The translations under genes and the position numbers were made by a program. A stretch of 64,000 nucleotides of DNA from Allokutzneria sp. NRRL B-24872 (lineage in GTDB: Bacteria > Actinomycetota > Actinomycetes > Mycobacteriales > Pseudonocardiaceae), in NCBI RefSeq assembly GCF_002155965.1, contig NZ_MUMH01000009.1, positions 1-64,000 on the forward strand. Direction: 5' to 3'. Under the pieces are notes generated by a model. It was not told the DNA's origin. It searched no databases and was given only the letters and a program-made list of their open reading frames with translations. This document shows positions 42,154 through 49,683 of the stretch, one piece after another; position 1 is the stretch's first letter, and every line of letters starts with the position of its first letter.

Positions 42154-43070
42154 GAGGAGATACTACGAGCCAGCTCACCGCCGAAGCGCCAGGTCCGCTC
42201 GCGCGCGGCCTCGCCGCCGAGCGCGGTCTGCGACAGCACGACCTCGGTCGCCCCGGCGTCGAAGTAACGGCGGATCGCGGCGGCCACGCTCACCTCGTCG
42301 CCGACGAGCGCCAGATCGGCGGCCCTCTCGACGCCGGAGCGCTCGATCACCTTCTGGTAAGAGGGAATCCCGTCGTAGAAGGCCAAGTTCTCCGCCAACC
42401 GCGCGCGGGCCTCGTCGACCTCGTCGGTGATGATCGTCGGCACGAGCGCCACCACGCGCGGAGCGGAGGACGAGGCCGCGGTGATCGCCGGGACGATGTG
42501 CTCGCTCAGCGCACGCGGCCCGGCGAGGAACGGCAGCGTCCCGTCGGCCAGCTCGCCGGTCGCGCGCAGCGCCTGCGGACCCATCGCGGCGACGAGGATC
42601 TGCGGAGCGGGCTGAGCACCGGCGACGGGGGAGGGCCACGGCGTGACCGCGGTCAGCGTCTCGCCGCGAACCTCGGTCGAGCCGGTACGCAGTACCTCCC
42701 GGGTCGCGGTCAGGAATTCGCGGAGCTGCGCGATGGGCCGGTCGTAGCCGATGCCGAAGGTCGACTCGACGAGCCCCTTCGCGCCGAGCCCGACGCCGAG
42801 CGAGAACCGGCCGTGCGTCGCGGCCTGCGCGGTCGCCGCCTGCGAGGCCACCAGGATCGGGTGCCGCGCGAAGATCGGTACCGCCGACGTGCCCACCCGC
42901 AGGCCCGGCACCTCGCGGCCGACCAGCCCGGCGACGCCGATCGCGTCCACGTCGTAGCGCTGCGCGAACCACGCGGAGCCCAGCCCGTAGTCCTTCGCCG
43001 CCCGGCCCTGCGCGACCAGGTCGTCCACCGCGTTCGGCCCGTCCGCGTCGAGGATCACACCAATCGTCAT
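42150..43070 (-). CDS. LLM-class F420-dependent oxidoreductase
   Basis: 306 aa luciferase-like monooxygenase fold of the F420 branch (TIGR03564-like): TIGVILDADGPNAVDDLVAQGRAAKDYGLGSAWFAQ, RLSLGVGLGAKGLVE-type segment (FSLGVGLGAKGLVESTFG), and LVAAMGPQALRATGELADGTLPFLAGPR. It uses reduced F420 to reduce or oxidise small molecules. Upstream gene of the ArsC-like one with a 4-nt overlap. A strong hairpin lies immediately before its start. Confidence 0.85.
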   Translation of the reverse strand: MTIGVILDADGPNAVDDLVAQGRAAKDYGLGSAWFAQRYDVDAIGVAGLVGREVPGLRVGTSAVPIFARHPILVASQAATAQAATHGRFSLGVGLGAKGLVESTFGIGYDRPIAQLREFLTATREVLRTGSTEVRGETLTAVTPWPSPVAGAQPAPQILVAAMGPQALRATGELADGTLPFLAGPRALSEHIVPAITAASSSAPRVVALVPTIITDEVDEARARLAENLAFYDGIPSYQKVIERSGVERAADLALVGDEVSVAAAIRRYFDAGATEVVLSQTALGGEAARERTWRFGGELARSISS

Positions 43071-43113
43071 GAGACGGGGAACCGGCGCGAACCGCGTCCG
43101 ATTCCCCGTCTCA
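43070..43113 (-). terminator. Hairpin terminator after the TROVE gene
   Basis: Perfect 12-bp repeat TGAGACGGGGAA (43070-43081) / TTCCCCGTCTCA (43102-43113) with a 20-nt loop, 12 bp past the TROVE stop codon and abutting the start of the LLM gene. It separates the Ro60 transcript from the LLM-ArsC operon. Confidence 0.75.
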
Positions 43114-43125
43114 CATCGTGGATGC

Positions 43126-44655
43126 TCAGAACGGCCAGTCCGCCCGCTCGCCCCGCTCCAGCAGCGGGATCATCGCGAAGCACTGGTCGCTCAGCCCGCC
43201 GAACACGTGCCGGTTCGGTACCCCGCCGCGCGCGTGGCCGAGGCGGTGACCCGCCAGGTTCCACGTGTAGAGCGGAGTCGGCCCGGGCAGCGCGCGCTCG
43301 ACGTCACCGCTGGTCGCCTGCTCGTCGGTCAGGATGACCACGCGGTCGTGCCCCGCGAAGTGCGCGCGCACCGCGTCCTCGGTGTTCGTGCCGCCACCGA
43401 TGAAGTAGCCGCCGGTCATCCACCGCTCGACGGCGCGCAGCACCGATTCGCCGCTGGGGCGCGAGAACGGCAGCGACCCCTGCGGATACCGGCTCAGCGG
43501 AGCCGAGAACGACACGATGTCGGCCTCGGCGCACCGCGACGCGAGCGCGATCCCGAAGACGGCCGCCGCGTCCCAGCGCAGCAGGTCGCTGTGCTGGGAA
43601 AGACGGACGTTCATCGAGCCCGAGGTGTCCACCAGGACGAGCGTGCGCCCCGGCAGCGCGGGCACTCCGGCGAGCGAGTGCTGCAACGCCTGCTCCAACG
43701 CCCACGCCCAGCGCAGCGACGGCGCCGCGCGGAAGGCGGACAGGAACCGCATCGGCAGCATCCGCGACCGCGCGACCTCGTCGGGATCGGCCAGCCGCGC
43801 CGCGACGCGCTCGGCGACCTCGTCGGAAACCCCTGCGGCGTCGAAGTTCCGCAGGTTCCGCGTGAGCGCCATCAGGCCCATCGACGGGATGACCGCCTCC
43901 CAGGCGCGCGCGTTCATCGGGCTCTGCAACCAGCCCGACAACGCCTCCCAGGTCATCCCGGCCGCGCGCAGCGACTCGGGCTCGTCCAGCAGCGCCGCGC
44001 GGTCGGCGACGGGCAGCGCCATCAGTTCCGCCCGCTTGGTCAGCACCGGAAGTGACGCCGGGATCGGCAGATCGGGCTGGTGCGGCGCCTTGACGATGTA
44101 GCCGAACAGCTCGCGCTGAGCGCGCGGGTGGGTGAGGTTCAGCACGTCGGCGAAGCGGTAGCCGCGCTCCGGCGAGTCCCACTTGAGGTAGCTGCGCTCG
44201 GTGACCAGGCGCAGCATCGCGTCGCCGATCCCGCGCTTGACCGGCATCGGCAGCGACCGCCCGAAGCGGGAAACCCAGTACGCCAACAGTTCCCCGGGCT
44301 CGTCGGCCCGTTGGAGAACCGACGCGATCACCGCGCGGTTGCTGACGCCCTCGGTCACCGCGCCGGAGTCCAGGCGAGCCTTGACGAACTCCGCCGCACC
44401 GACGATCGACGCCGTGCGCATGTTCGCCGATCCCCGCAACCACGCCAGGAACCGGGCCGTCCACTGTGGATCGTTGAGGCCGACGACGCGGACCAGCTCC
44501 ACGTAACGGGAATCGCGCTCGTTGGCGTTCTCGTAGAACGTGTGCTGGCCGACCATGTTGCTGACGGCCAACAGGAACAGCTCGGTCCGCGCGTCGCGCG
44601 CGTACAGCGAGCTGCCCTCGTGGGCGCGCACACCGGACGTGTTGAACCTGGACAT
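43126..44655 (-). CDS. rsr: TROVE / Ro60 (Rsr) RNA-binding ring protein
   Basis: 509 aa Ro60 ortholog. The TROVE HEAT-repeat ring occupies about residues 20-340 (LFLLAVSNMVGQHTFYENANERDSRYVELV; RAVIASVLQRADEPGELLAYWVSRFGRSLPMPVKRGIGDAM). The C-terminal vWA domain has an intact MIDAS: LVLVDTSGSM (DxSxS) and GGGTNTEDAV, ILTDEQAT. Ro proteins bind Y RNAs on the outer rim and pass RNA 3' ends through the ring, working with nucleases in RNA decay and stress survival. ATG 44655 has GGAGGGGG at 5-6 nt. The gene directly follows a Y RNA gene on the same strand, ending in a 12-bp hairpin terminator. Confidence 0.93.
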   Translation of the reverse strand: MSRFNTSGVRAHEGSSLYARDARTELFLLAVSNMVGQHTFYENANERDSRYVELVRVVGLNDPQWTARFLAWLRGSANMRTASIVGAAEFVKARLDSGAVTEGVSNRAVIASVLQRADEPGELLAYWVSRFGRSLPMPVKRGIGDAMLRLVTERSYLKWDSPERGYRFADVLNLTHPRAQRELFGYIVKAPHQPDLPIPASLPVLTKRAELMALPVADRAALLDEPESLRAAGMTWEALSGWLQSPMNARAWEAVIPSMGLMALTRNLRNFDAAGVSDEVAERVAARLADPDEVARSRMLPMRFLSAFRAAPSLRWAWALEQALQHSLAGVPALPGRTLVLVDTSGSMNVRLSQHSDLLRWDAAAVFGIALASRCAEADIVSFSAPLSRYPQGSLPFSRPSGESVLRAVERWMTGGYFIGGGTNTEDAVRAHFAGHDRVVILTDEQATSGDVERALPGPTPLYTWNLAGHRLGHARGGVPNRHVFGGLSDQCFAMIPLLERGERADWPF

Positions 44656-44674
44656 GGCACCCCCTCCGAAGATG

Positions 44675-44820
44675 GCGAACGAGGCCCGAGATCAAGTCGG
44701 TGAAGGTGGATGTCCTGTGCTCTACCAGTTGAGCTACCAAGCCCGAAGCTTGAACGGGATTCGAACCCGCAACCTCAAGATTAAGAAGTAACCCTCGCCT
44801 GCGCAACGGGCCTCGTTCGC
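44675..44820 (-). ncRNA. YrlA-class Y RNA, circularly permuted tRNA mimic
   Basis: 146-nt RNA read on the minus strand. A perfect 14-bp terminal stem pairs 44807-44820 with 44675-44688; a 6-bp inner stem pairs 44791-44796 with 44702-44707. Inside is a complete tRNA-like core in permuted order: anticodon-type stem UCUUG/CAGGA (44776-44780 with 44713-44717), variable AGGUU, T-arm with loop UUCGAAU (44754-44770), an acceptor-like hairpin CAAGC-UUCGG-GCUUG (44737-44753) instead of free ends, U-A linker, and D-arm GCUC-AACUGGUA-GAGC (44719-44734). The tRNA 5'/3' ends are thus closed by a loop, and the chain opens at the anticodon loop into the long stem where Ro is expected to bind. Bacterial YrlA RNAs are known tRNA mimics encoded beside rsr. 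It is not a functional tRNA. Confidence 0.88.
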
Positions 44821-44824
44821 GTTC

Positions 44825-44853
44825 ATCCTGACCGAGGTGTCGTTGGGGCGCAA
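44825..44853 (-). promoter_or_regulatory. Promoter of the Y RNA
   Basis: On the minus strand TTGCGC (44848-44853) and CAGGAT (44825-44830) are separated by exactly 17 bp. The expected start, 6-7 nt after the -10 box, falls at about 44818-44820, which is the first base of the RNA's terminal stem. The promoter lies in the short gap after the DinB-family stop codon. Confidence 0.65.
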
Positions 44854-44855
44854 AT

Positions 44856-45425
44856 CTATTTGTGCTCGTCCGCCGCTGCCTGAACGCGGGCGAGGTAAGC
44901 CCTCCACCAGCTCTCGTCGCCGAGCTCGTCCTGACCGCGCCCGCCCCGACCGTCGATCATCTCGCGGATCACGTCGGCGTGCCCCGCGTGCTGTGCGGTC
45001 TCCGCGACCGTCCGGATCAGCACGTGCCCGAACGTGGTCTGCCTGCGCTCCTCCGGCCACCACGACACGCTCGCCGGAGCGTCCAGCCCGAGCGTGGCGA
45101 TCGACTCGTCGGAGTGCCGCCACGCGGTCCGGTACAGCTCCACCAGGTACTCGCGGCTCTCGTCGGCCTTCGCCCACATGTCGCCGTTCTGCCACACCGA
45201 ATCGTCCTCGATCCACGGCAGCACCACCGGGGCCGGACGGCCGACCGACTCGCCGAGGTAGCCGAACTCGATGCCGATGAGGTGCTTGACGAGCCCGAGC
45301 AGGTTGGTGCCGCTGGGCGTCATCGGCCGCCGGACGTCGTACTCGGAGAGGCCGTCGAGGGAGCGGAGCAGGCTTTCCCGCGATTCCTGGAAGTAGCGCT
45401 GGAGATCGGCTGCGGTGGCTGTCAT
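44856..45425 (-). CDS. DinB-family (DUF664) protein
   Basis: 189 aa four-helix-bundle protein: LQRYFQESRESLLRSLDGLSEYDVRRPMTPSGTNLLGLVKHLIGIEFGYLGE with the metal His in KHL, and VLIRTVAETAQHAGHADVIREMIDG with the HxxxH pair. The three His of the DinB metal site are present. Members are mycothiol/bacillithiol-dependent transferases or uncharacterised; this organism should make mycothiol. ATG 45425 is 7 nt after TAGCGT (leaderless). Ends 3 bp before the Y RNA promoter. Confidence 0.82.
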   Translation of the reverse strand: MTATAADLQRYFQESRESLLRSLDGLSEYDVRRPMTPSGTNLLGLVKHLIGIEFGYLGESVGRPAPVVLPWIEDDSVWQNGDMWAKADESREYLVELYRTAWRHSDESIATLGLDAPASVSWWPEERRQTTFGHVLIRTVAETAQHAGHADVIREMIDGRGGRGQDELGDESWWRAYLARVQAAADEHK

Positions 45426-45435
45426 TCCGTGCACG

Positions 45436-46038
45436 CTAGCCCTTCTGGCCCTGTCTGCGGAGCAGTTCGGCGAACGGGGTCACGTCGGCGTACGGGTCGG
45501 GCTTGGGCACCGGGGCGCGGTGCGCGAGCAGGTCCGCAAGCTCCTTGCCCGCCACAGCGATCCGGTTCTCCAGGCCGCTCTCTCCGCCCCAGTCCGACGT
45601 GGCCGCGTACACGGCGGTGGGCACGGTGACGGCCCTGAGGTAGGCGAACATCGGCCGCAACGCGTGCTCCAGCGCCAGCGAATGCCGCTCGGTTCCACCG
45701 GTCGCACCCATGAGAACCGGTTTGGCCGCAAGGGAATCCGGCTCGATCACGTCGAAGAACGACTTGAACAGGCCGCTGTAGGAAGCGTTGAAGATCGGCG
45801 TGACCGCGATCAGCGCGTCCGCGTCGGCGACCGCGCGCACCAGGCCGCCGAGCGCACCGGTCGGCACTCCGGTGAGCAGCGCGTTGGTGATGTCGTGGGC
45901 GTGCTCGCGCAGGTTGATCACCTGCACGGAAGCGTTGTGCGGCAACGAATCTGTCGTGGCCGCGGCGAGCTTGGTGGCGAGCAGCCGGGTGGACGACTGC
46001 TCGCTCAGCCCCGCCGAGACGACGGCGATGGAGGTCAT
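45436..46038 (-). CDS. NAD(P)H-dependent FMN reductase (CE1759-like)
   Basis: 200 aa flavodoxin-fold reductase: IAVVSAGLSEQSSTRLLATKL for the FMN phosphate loop and FNASYSGLFKSFFDVIEPDSLAAKPVLMGATGGTERH, the usual central motif. It supplies reduced flavin to the LLM monooxygenase encoded just upstream, whose stop it overlaps by 4 nt (ATGA). The pair corresponds to the CE1758/CE1759 arrangement of corynebacteria. Confidence 0.85.
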   Translation of the reverse strand: MTSIAVVSAGLSEQSSTRLLATKLAAATTDSLPHNASVQVINLREHAHDITNALLTGVPTGALGGLVRAVADADALIAVTPIFNASYSGLFKSFFDVIEPDSLAAKPVLMGATGGTERHSLALEHALRPMFAYLRAVTVPTAVYAATSDWGGESGLENRIAVAGKELADLLAHRAPVPKPDPYADVTPFAELLRRQGQKG

Positions 46039-47084
46039 CGGGCGGGACCCGCCGGGACGTGTGCGGGGCGCAGCGCGGCGAACTCCTTGCGCAGCACGGG
46101 AACGACTTCCTCGCCGAGGATGTCCAGCTGCTCCAGCACGGTCTTCAGCGGTAGCCCCGCGTGGTCCATCAGGAACAGCTGGCGCTGGTAGTCGCCGAAG
46201 GACTCGCGGAAGGTCAGCGTCTTGTCGATGACCTCCTGCGGGCTGCCGACCGTCAACGGCGTCTGCTCGGTGAACTCCTCCAGCGACGGCCCGTGCCCGT
46301 AGACCGGCGCGTTGTCGAAGTACGGGCGGAACTCCCGCACCGCGTCCTGGGAGTTCTTGCGCATGAACACCTGCCCGCCGAGCCCGACGACGGCCTGGTC
46401 GGCGCTGCCGTGGCCGTAGTGCTCGAAACGCTGGCGGTACAGGCTGATCAGCCGCTGGAAGTGCTCCTTCGGCCAGAAGATGTTGTTGGCGAAGAAACCG
46501 TCGCCGTAGTAGGCGGCCTGCTCGGCGATCTCCGGGCTGCGGATGGAGCCGTGCCAGACGAACGGTGGCTTGCCGTCCAACGGGCGCGGCGTGGAGGTGA
46601 AGGAGTGCAGCGGCGTGCGGAAGCGGCCCTCCCAGTTCACCGACTCCTCGCGCCACAACCGGTGCAGCAGGTGGTAGTTCTCGATCGCGAGGTCGATTCC
46701 GTCGCGGATGTCCTTGCCGAACCAGGGGTAGACCGGCCCGGTGTTGCCGCGCCCCAGCATCAGGTCGACGCGCCCGTCCGCGAGGTGCTGGAGCATCGCG
46801 AAGTCCTCGGCGATCTTCACCGGGTCGTTGGTGGTGATCAGCGTGGTCGCGGTGGAGAGCACGAGCCGTTCGGTGCGCGCGGCGACGTAGCCCAGCAGCG
46901 TGGTCGGCGAGGACGGCACGAACGGCGGGTTGTGGTGCTCGCCGGTGGCGAAGACGTCGAGGCCGACCTCCTCGGCCTTGATCGCGATGGCCACCATCGA
47001 CCTGATCCGCTCGGCCTCCGACGGGGTCCGGCCGGTGGTGGGGTCGGTGGTGACGTCGCCGACGGTGAAGACGCCGAACTGCAT
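46035..47084 (-). CDS. LLM-class flavin-dependent oxidoreductase (CE1758-like)
   Basis: 349 aa luciferase-like enzyme: MQFGVFTVGDVTTDPTTGRTPSE start, ATGEHHNPPFVPSSPTT, DGRVDLMLGRGNTGPVYPWFG and WHGSIRSPEIAEQAAYYGDGFFANN. Works with the co-encoded FMN reductase. ATG 47084 has GGGAG at about 6 nt; the longer frame adds 13 unrelated residues. A MarR-type operator lies 22 bp upstream of the start. Confidence 0.88.
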   Translation of the reverse strand: MQFGVFTVGDVTTDPTTGRTPSEAERIRSMVAIAIKAEEVGLDVFATGEHHNPPFVPSSPTTLLGYVAARTERLVLSTATTLITTNDPVKIAEDFAMLQHLADGRVDLMLGRGNTGPVYPWFGKDIRDGIDLAIENYHLLHRLWREESVNWEGRFRTPLHSFTSTPRPLDGKPPFVWHGSIRSPEIAEQAAYYGDGFFANNIFWPKEHFQRLISLYRQRFEHYGHGSADQAVVGLGGQVFMRKNSQDAVREFRPYFDNAPVYGHGPSLEEFTEQTPLTVGSPQEVIDKTLTFRESFGDYQRQLFLMDHAGLPLKTVLEQLDILGEEVVPVLRKEFAALRPAHVPAGPAR

Positions 47085-47106
47085 GTCAGCTCCCAGGGCT
47101 CGACCA

Positions 47107-47128
47107 AGTAGTAGAACTTTCAACTACT
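47107..47128. promoter_or_regulatory. MarR-type operator before the LLM-FMN reductase operon
   Basis: AGTAGTAGAA (47107-47116) CT TTCAACTACT (47119-47128): 10-bp arms matching at 9 of 10 positions, with the AGTTGAA/TTCAACT core common to MarR/OhrR-type sites. Located 22 bp before the LLM start codon. The regulator gene is not adjacent. Confidence 0.55.
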
Positions 47129-47172
47129 CGTGCTCAACGTTACCCCGTCGCCGGTTGTTCCCGAAGCTCGGG

Positions 47173-48138
47173 CTAGCTCTCGGTCTGCTCGGCGGCGCGG
47201 GCCTTGGCGCGGCGCTTGCCCTCGTGCATCGCCTGCACGCGGGCGACTGGGATCGTGTGGCCCTCCGCGACGAGGTCGGCGGGCAGGCGTTGCGGCTGGG
47301 GGAGTTCGGTCGCCCACGGGTCCGGTTCGTCGAGCGCGGCGAGAACCGTCCGCATGGTGAAATCGGTCGGCGTGACGCGGTCGAGGTCGTTCCAGGACAA
47401 GGGGAACGACACCGTGGTGCCGGGACGCAGACGCGGGCTGTACGCGGCGACCACGGTGGCTCCACCGGCCCTTGTCGAGTCGAGGAACACCTTGCCCTCG
47501 CGGTCCTCGCGGATGAACGCCGTGGTCGCGAGCACCGGATCGATGCGCTCCGCCCGCGCGGCGACGGCCCTGGTCGCGGCGGCCACGTCCTCGACGGGGA
47601 GGTGGTCGTCGACCGGGACGAAGATGTGCACGCCCTTCGACCCGCTCGTCTTGACGGCGCCCGTCAAGCCCGAGTCGGCCAGCGCCCGCTCGATCAACCG
47701 CGCGGCCTCGACGACGAGCCGGAAGTCGCCGCCCTCCGGCGGGTCCAGGTCGAGCACCATGTGCGTCGGCGTGTAGATGTCGGCGGAGTGGCCCAGCGTC
47801 GGGTGGTACTCGACGGCGCGCTGGTTGGCGAACCACAGCAACGTCCGCCGGTCGTCGCACAGCGCGTAGGAGATCCGCCGCTTCGACGCCTCCGCCCACA
47901 TCGAGGTGGTGCGCACCCACTCCGGCGTGTACTTCGGGACGTTCTTCTGCATGAACGGTTTCTGGCCGCGCAGCACCCGCATCACCGACAGCGGCCGGTC
48001 GCTCAAGTGCGGCAGCAGGCGCTCGCGCACCCCGTCGAGGTAGTCGACGAGATCCCGCTTGGTCGCCTCGGCCCCGTCGAACAGCGGCTGGTCCAGATTG
48101 GTCAGCTTGACCTCGTCGCGCACCTCTTCAGCGGCCAT
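47173..48138 (-). CDS. Stand-alone LigD-type polymerase/primase domain (NHEJ)
   Basis: 321 aa archaeo-eukaryotic primase-type domain as found in LigD: KLTNLDQPLFDGAEATKRDLVDYLDGV, MQKNVPKYTPEWV, catalytic HMVLDLDPPEGGDF (DxD), KTSGSKGVHIFVPV, and the third Asp region PGTTVSFPLSWNDL. It adds ribo- or deoxynucleotides at breaks. No ligase or nuclease domain and no Ku gene is in the window, so it is the single-domain (PolD-like) form. ATG 48138 or GTG 48144 may start it. Confidence 0.87.
   Translation of the reverse strand: MAAEEVRDEVKLTNLDQPLFDGAEATKRDLVDYLDGVRERLLPHLSDRPLSVMRVLRGQKPFMQKNVPKYTPEWVRTTSMWAEASKRRISYALCDDRRTLLWFANQRAVEYHPTLGHSADIYTPTHMVLDLDPPEGGDFRLVVEAARLIERALADSGLTGAVKTSGSKGVHIFVPVDDHLPVEDVAAATRAVAARAERIDPVLATTAFIREDREGKVFLDSTRAGGATVVAAYSPRLRPGTTVSFPLSWNDLDRVTPTDFTMRTVLAALDEPDPWATELPQPQRLPADLVAEGHTIPVARVQAMHEGKRRAKARAAEQTES
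47650..47668. repeat. 19-bp dyad CTTGACGGCGCCCGTCAAG
   Basis: Perfect 8-bp arms around CGC, inside the LigD-polymerase gene; second copy of the family at 34918 and 59373. Confidence 0.7.
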
Positions 48139-48181
48139 CGGCACACCATGCCCACCAAGAACGCCCGAGGCAACCGCAACC

Positions 48182-48835
48182 TCAGCGCGGCGAGCGCGCG
48201 AGCAGCACGACCAGGCCGAGCACCACGCGCACGTCCAGCTCCGGATCGTGGACCTGGACGAGGTGGCGGGAAGCGTCGGGCGCGAGGTTCACGTTCGGTC
48301 CGTCGGTGAACATGTCCAGCGCGCTGCCCAGTCCGGGGCCGTCCGACATCGCGGCCGCACCGATGTCGTGTGTCCACCCCGACCTGGGACCACCGGTGCC
48401 CTCGTCCGCCTCGTCGACGGGTTCGCTCTCCACCGTGAGCGCGAGCCTGCCGTCGACGTGGAAGTCGTAGTCGACGAACCGCTGGTCGTAGGTGACGAAG
48501 GGAATGTTGGCGAGCAGCTTGCGTCACAGCCGTTTCCCCCGTCCGCGCTCGCGGCCCACATAGCGGCGCCCGTCCTGCTCGAAGACGTGGTGCCCCCGGA
48601 TCGTGCGCGTCCAGTAGACGCCGAGCAGCTCGTCGCCGGGGCCGCGCGTCTCCTGCTTGGACAGCGACTTGCCGTGGGTTTCCCTGAGCCGGAACAGCAG
48701 GCCGTTCTCATCGCTGAAGGACGTGACGGGCGTGGTCTGGTCGCTGCCGTCCGACTGGGCGAGCTCGGCGCCGTCCGTGCCGGACTCGTCCACCTCGACG
48801 ACGTGGAACTGTCCCTCGTCCGAGCGAACCCGCAA
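48182..48835 (-). pseudogene. Paralog of the 48905 gene interrupted by one in-frame TGA
   Basis: Two segments in the same frame, 48835-48527 and 48523-48182, are separated only by a TGA at 48524-48526. Together they align end to end with the intact neighbour: RVRSDEGQFHVVEVDESGTDGAE against RVRSFEGQVRAVEVDESGADGAE, and DPELDVRVVLGLVVLLARSPR against DPELDVRVVLGMVVLLARSPR. At the stop the neighbour has Arg in the series R-R-K-L-L, so CGA to TGA explains it. The N-terminus also lacks the neighbour's start; only a TTG at 48835 is available. Recent inactivation, or a sequencing error. Confidence 0.75.
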
Positions 48836-48904
48836 GCGCCGCGCAGTGATGACGGTTTGAGGCTAACCAGCTCCGCGGTCCTCGCGCAGGAGATTCACCG
48901 AACC

Positions 48905-49579
48905 TCAGCGCGGCGAGCGCGCGAGCAGCACGACCATGCCCAGCACCACGCGCACGTCCAGCTCGGGATCGTGGATTCGCACGAGGTGGCAGGAGAGGTC
49001 GGGCACGCCGTAGTGGGTCCCGCCGCCGCTGAACAGGTCCAGCGCGGTGTCCAAGCCCGTGGCGGTCGCGCCGATGTCGTGCGTCCAGCCGGGCCCGGGC
49101 CTGCCGACCTCGTCCTCCACGTCCTCCGGCTGGGGGATCGCTTCGTGCTCGACGGTGAACGCCGGCTCGCCGTCGATGCGGAAGTCGTAGTCCGGGAACC
49201 GTGATTCGTAGGAGAAGAGCGGGAGGACGGCGAGCAGTTTGCGCCGTACCCGCCTCCACCGTCGTCGCTCGCGGCCCACGTAGCGGCGCTCACCCTGCTG
49301 GACGACGCGCAGGCCCCGGACCGCGCGCGACCAGTAGAGGCCGAGCAGTTCCTCCGCCGGGCCGCGCGCCTCGTTGCTGAACATCGCCTTGCCGAGGACG
49401 CTCTCCCTGAGCAGGAAGAGCGGGCCGTCGTCGTCGCGGAAGGACACGGCGGGCGAGATCCGGTCGGGGTGTGTGACCGATCGGGCGATCTCGGCGCCGT
49501 CCGCGCCGGACTCGTCCACCTCAACCGCCCGAACCTGTCCCTCGAACGAGCGAACTCGTAGACGCCGCACCACCTTCAC
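48905..49579 (-). CDS. Hypothetical protein (intact paralog)
   Basis: 224 aa, soluble, no recognised family. N-terminal basic stretch VKVVRRLRVRS, then acidic EVDESGADGAEIARS, a basic loop RRYVGRERRRWRRVRRKLLAVL, and a highly conserved C-terminus (GWTHDIG; HDPELDVRVVLGMVVLLARSPR) shared with the broken copy at 48182. The hydrophobic end could insert in a membrane. GTG 49579 is 6 nt after TACGCT (leaderless); the longer frame adds 13 residues. The two copies are separated by 69 bp. Confidence 0.6.
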   Translation of the reverse strand: MKVVRRLRVRSFEGQVRAVEVDESGADGAEIARSVTHPDRISPAVSFRDDDGPLFLLRESVLGKAMFSNEARGPAEELLGLYWSRAVRGLRVVQQGERRYVGRERRRWRRVRRKLLAVLPLFSYESRFPDYDFRIDGEPAFTVEHEAIPQPEDVEDEVGRPGPGWTHDIGATATGLDTALDLFSGGGTHYGVPDLSCHLVRIHDPELDVRVVLGMVVLLARSPR

Positions 49580-49683
49580 GACGGCAGCGTAGAGCGCCGC
49601 GGTCCAGCTGCGCGGCACTTCGCTGATCGTCGAAGGGCTTGCACCCGTCGCTAAGTTGTGGGGCGACTCGTGGGGAGGACAAC

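Noticed and set aside
44719-44780. A tRNA gene on the minus strand, suggested by perfect D- and T-arms
   Set aside because: The arms occur in the wrong order (T before D), there are no free acceptor ends or anticodon loop, and the whole unit is enclosed by a 14-bp stem next to the Ro60 gene. A Y RNA explains all of it.
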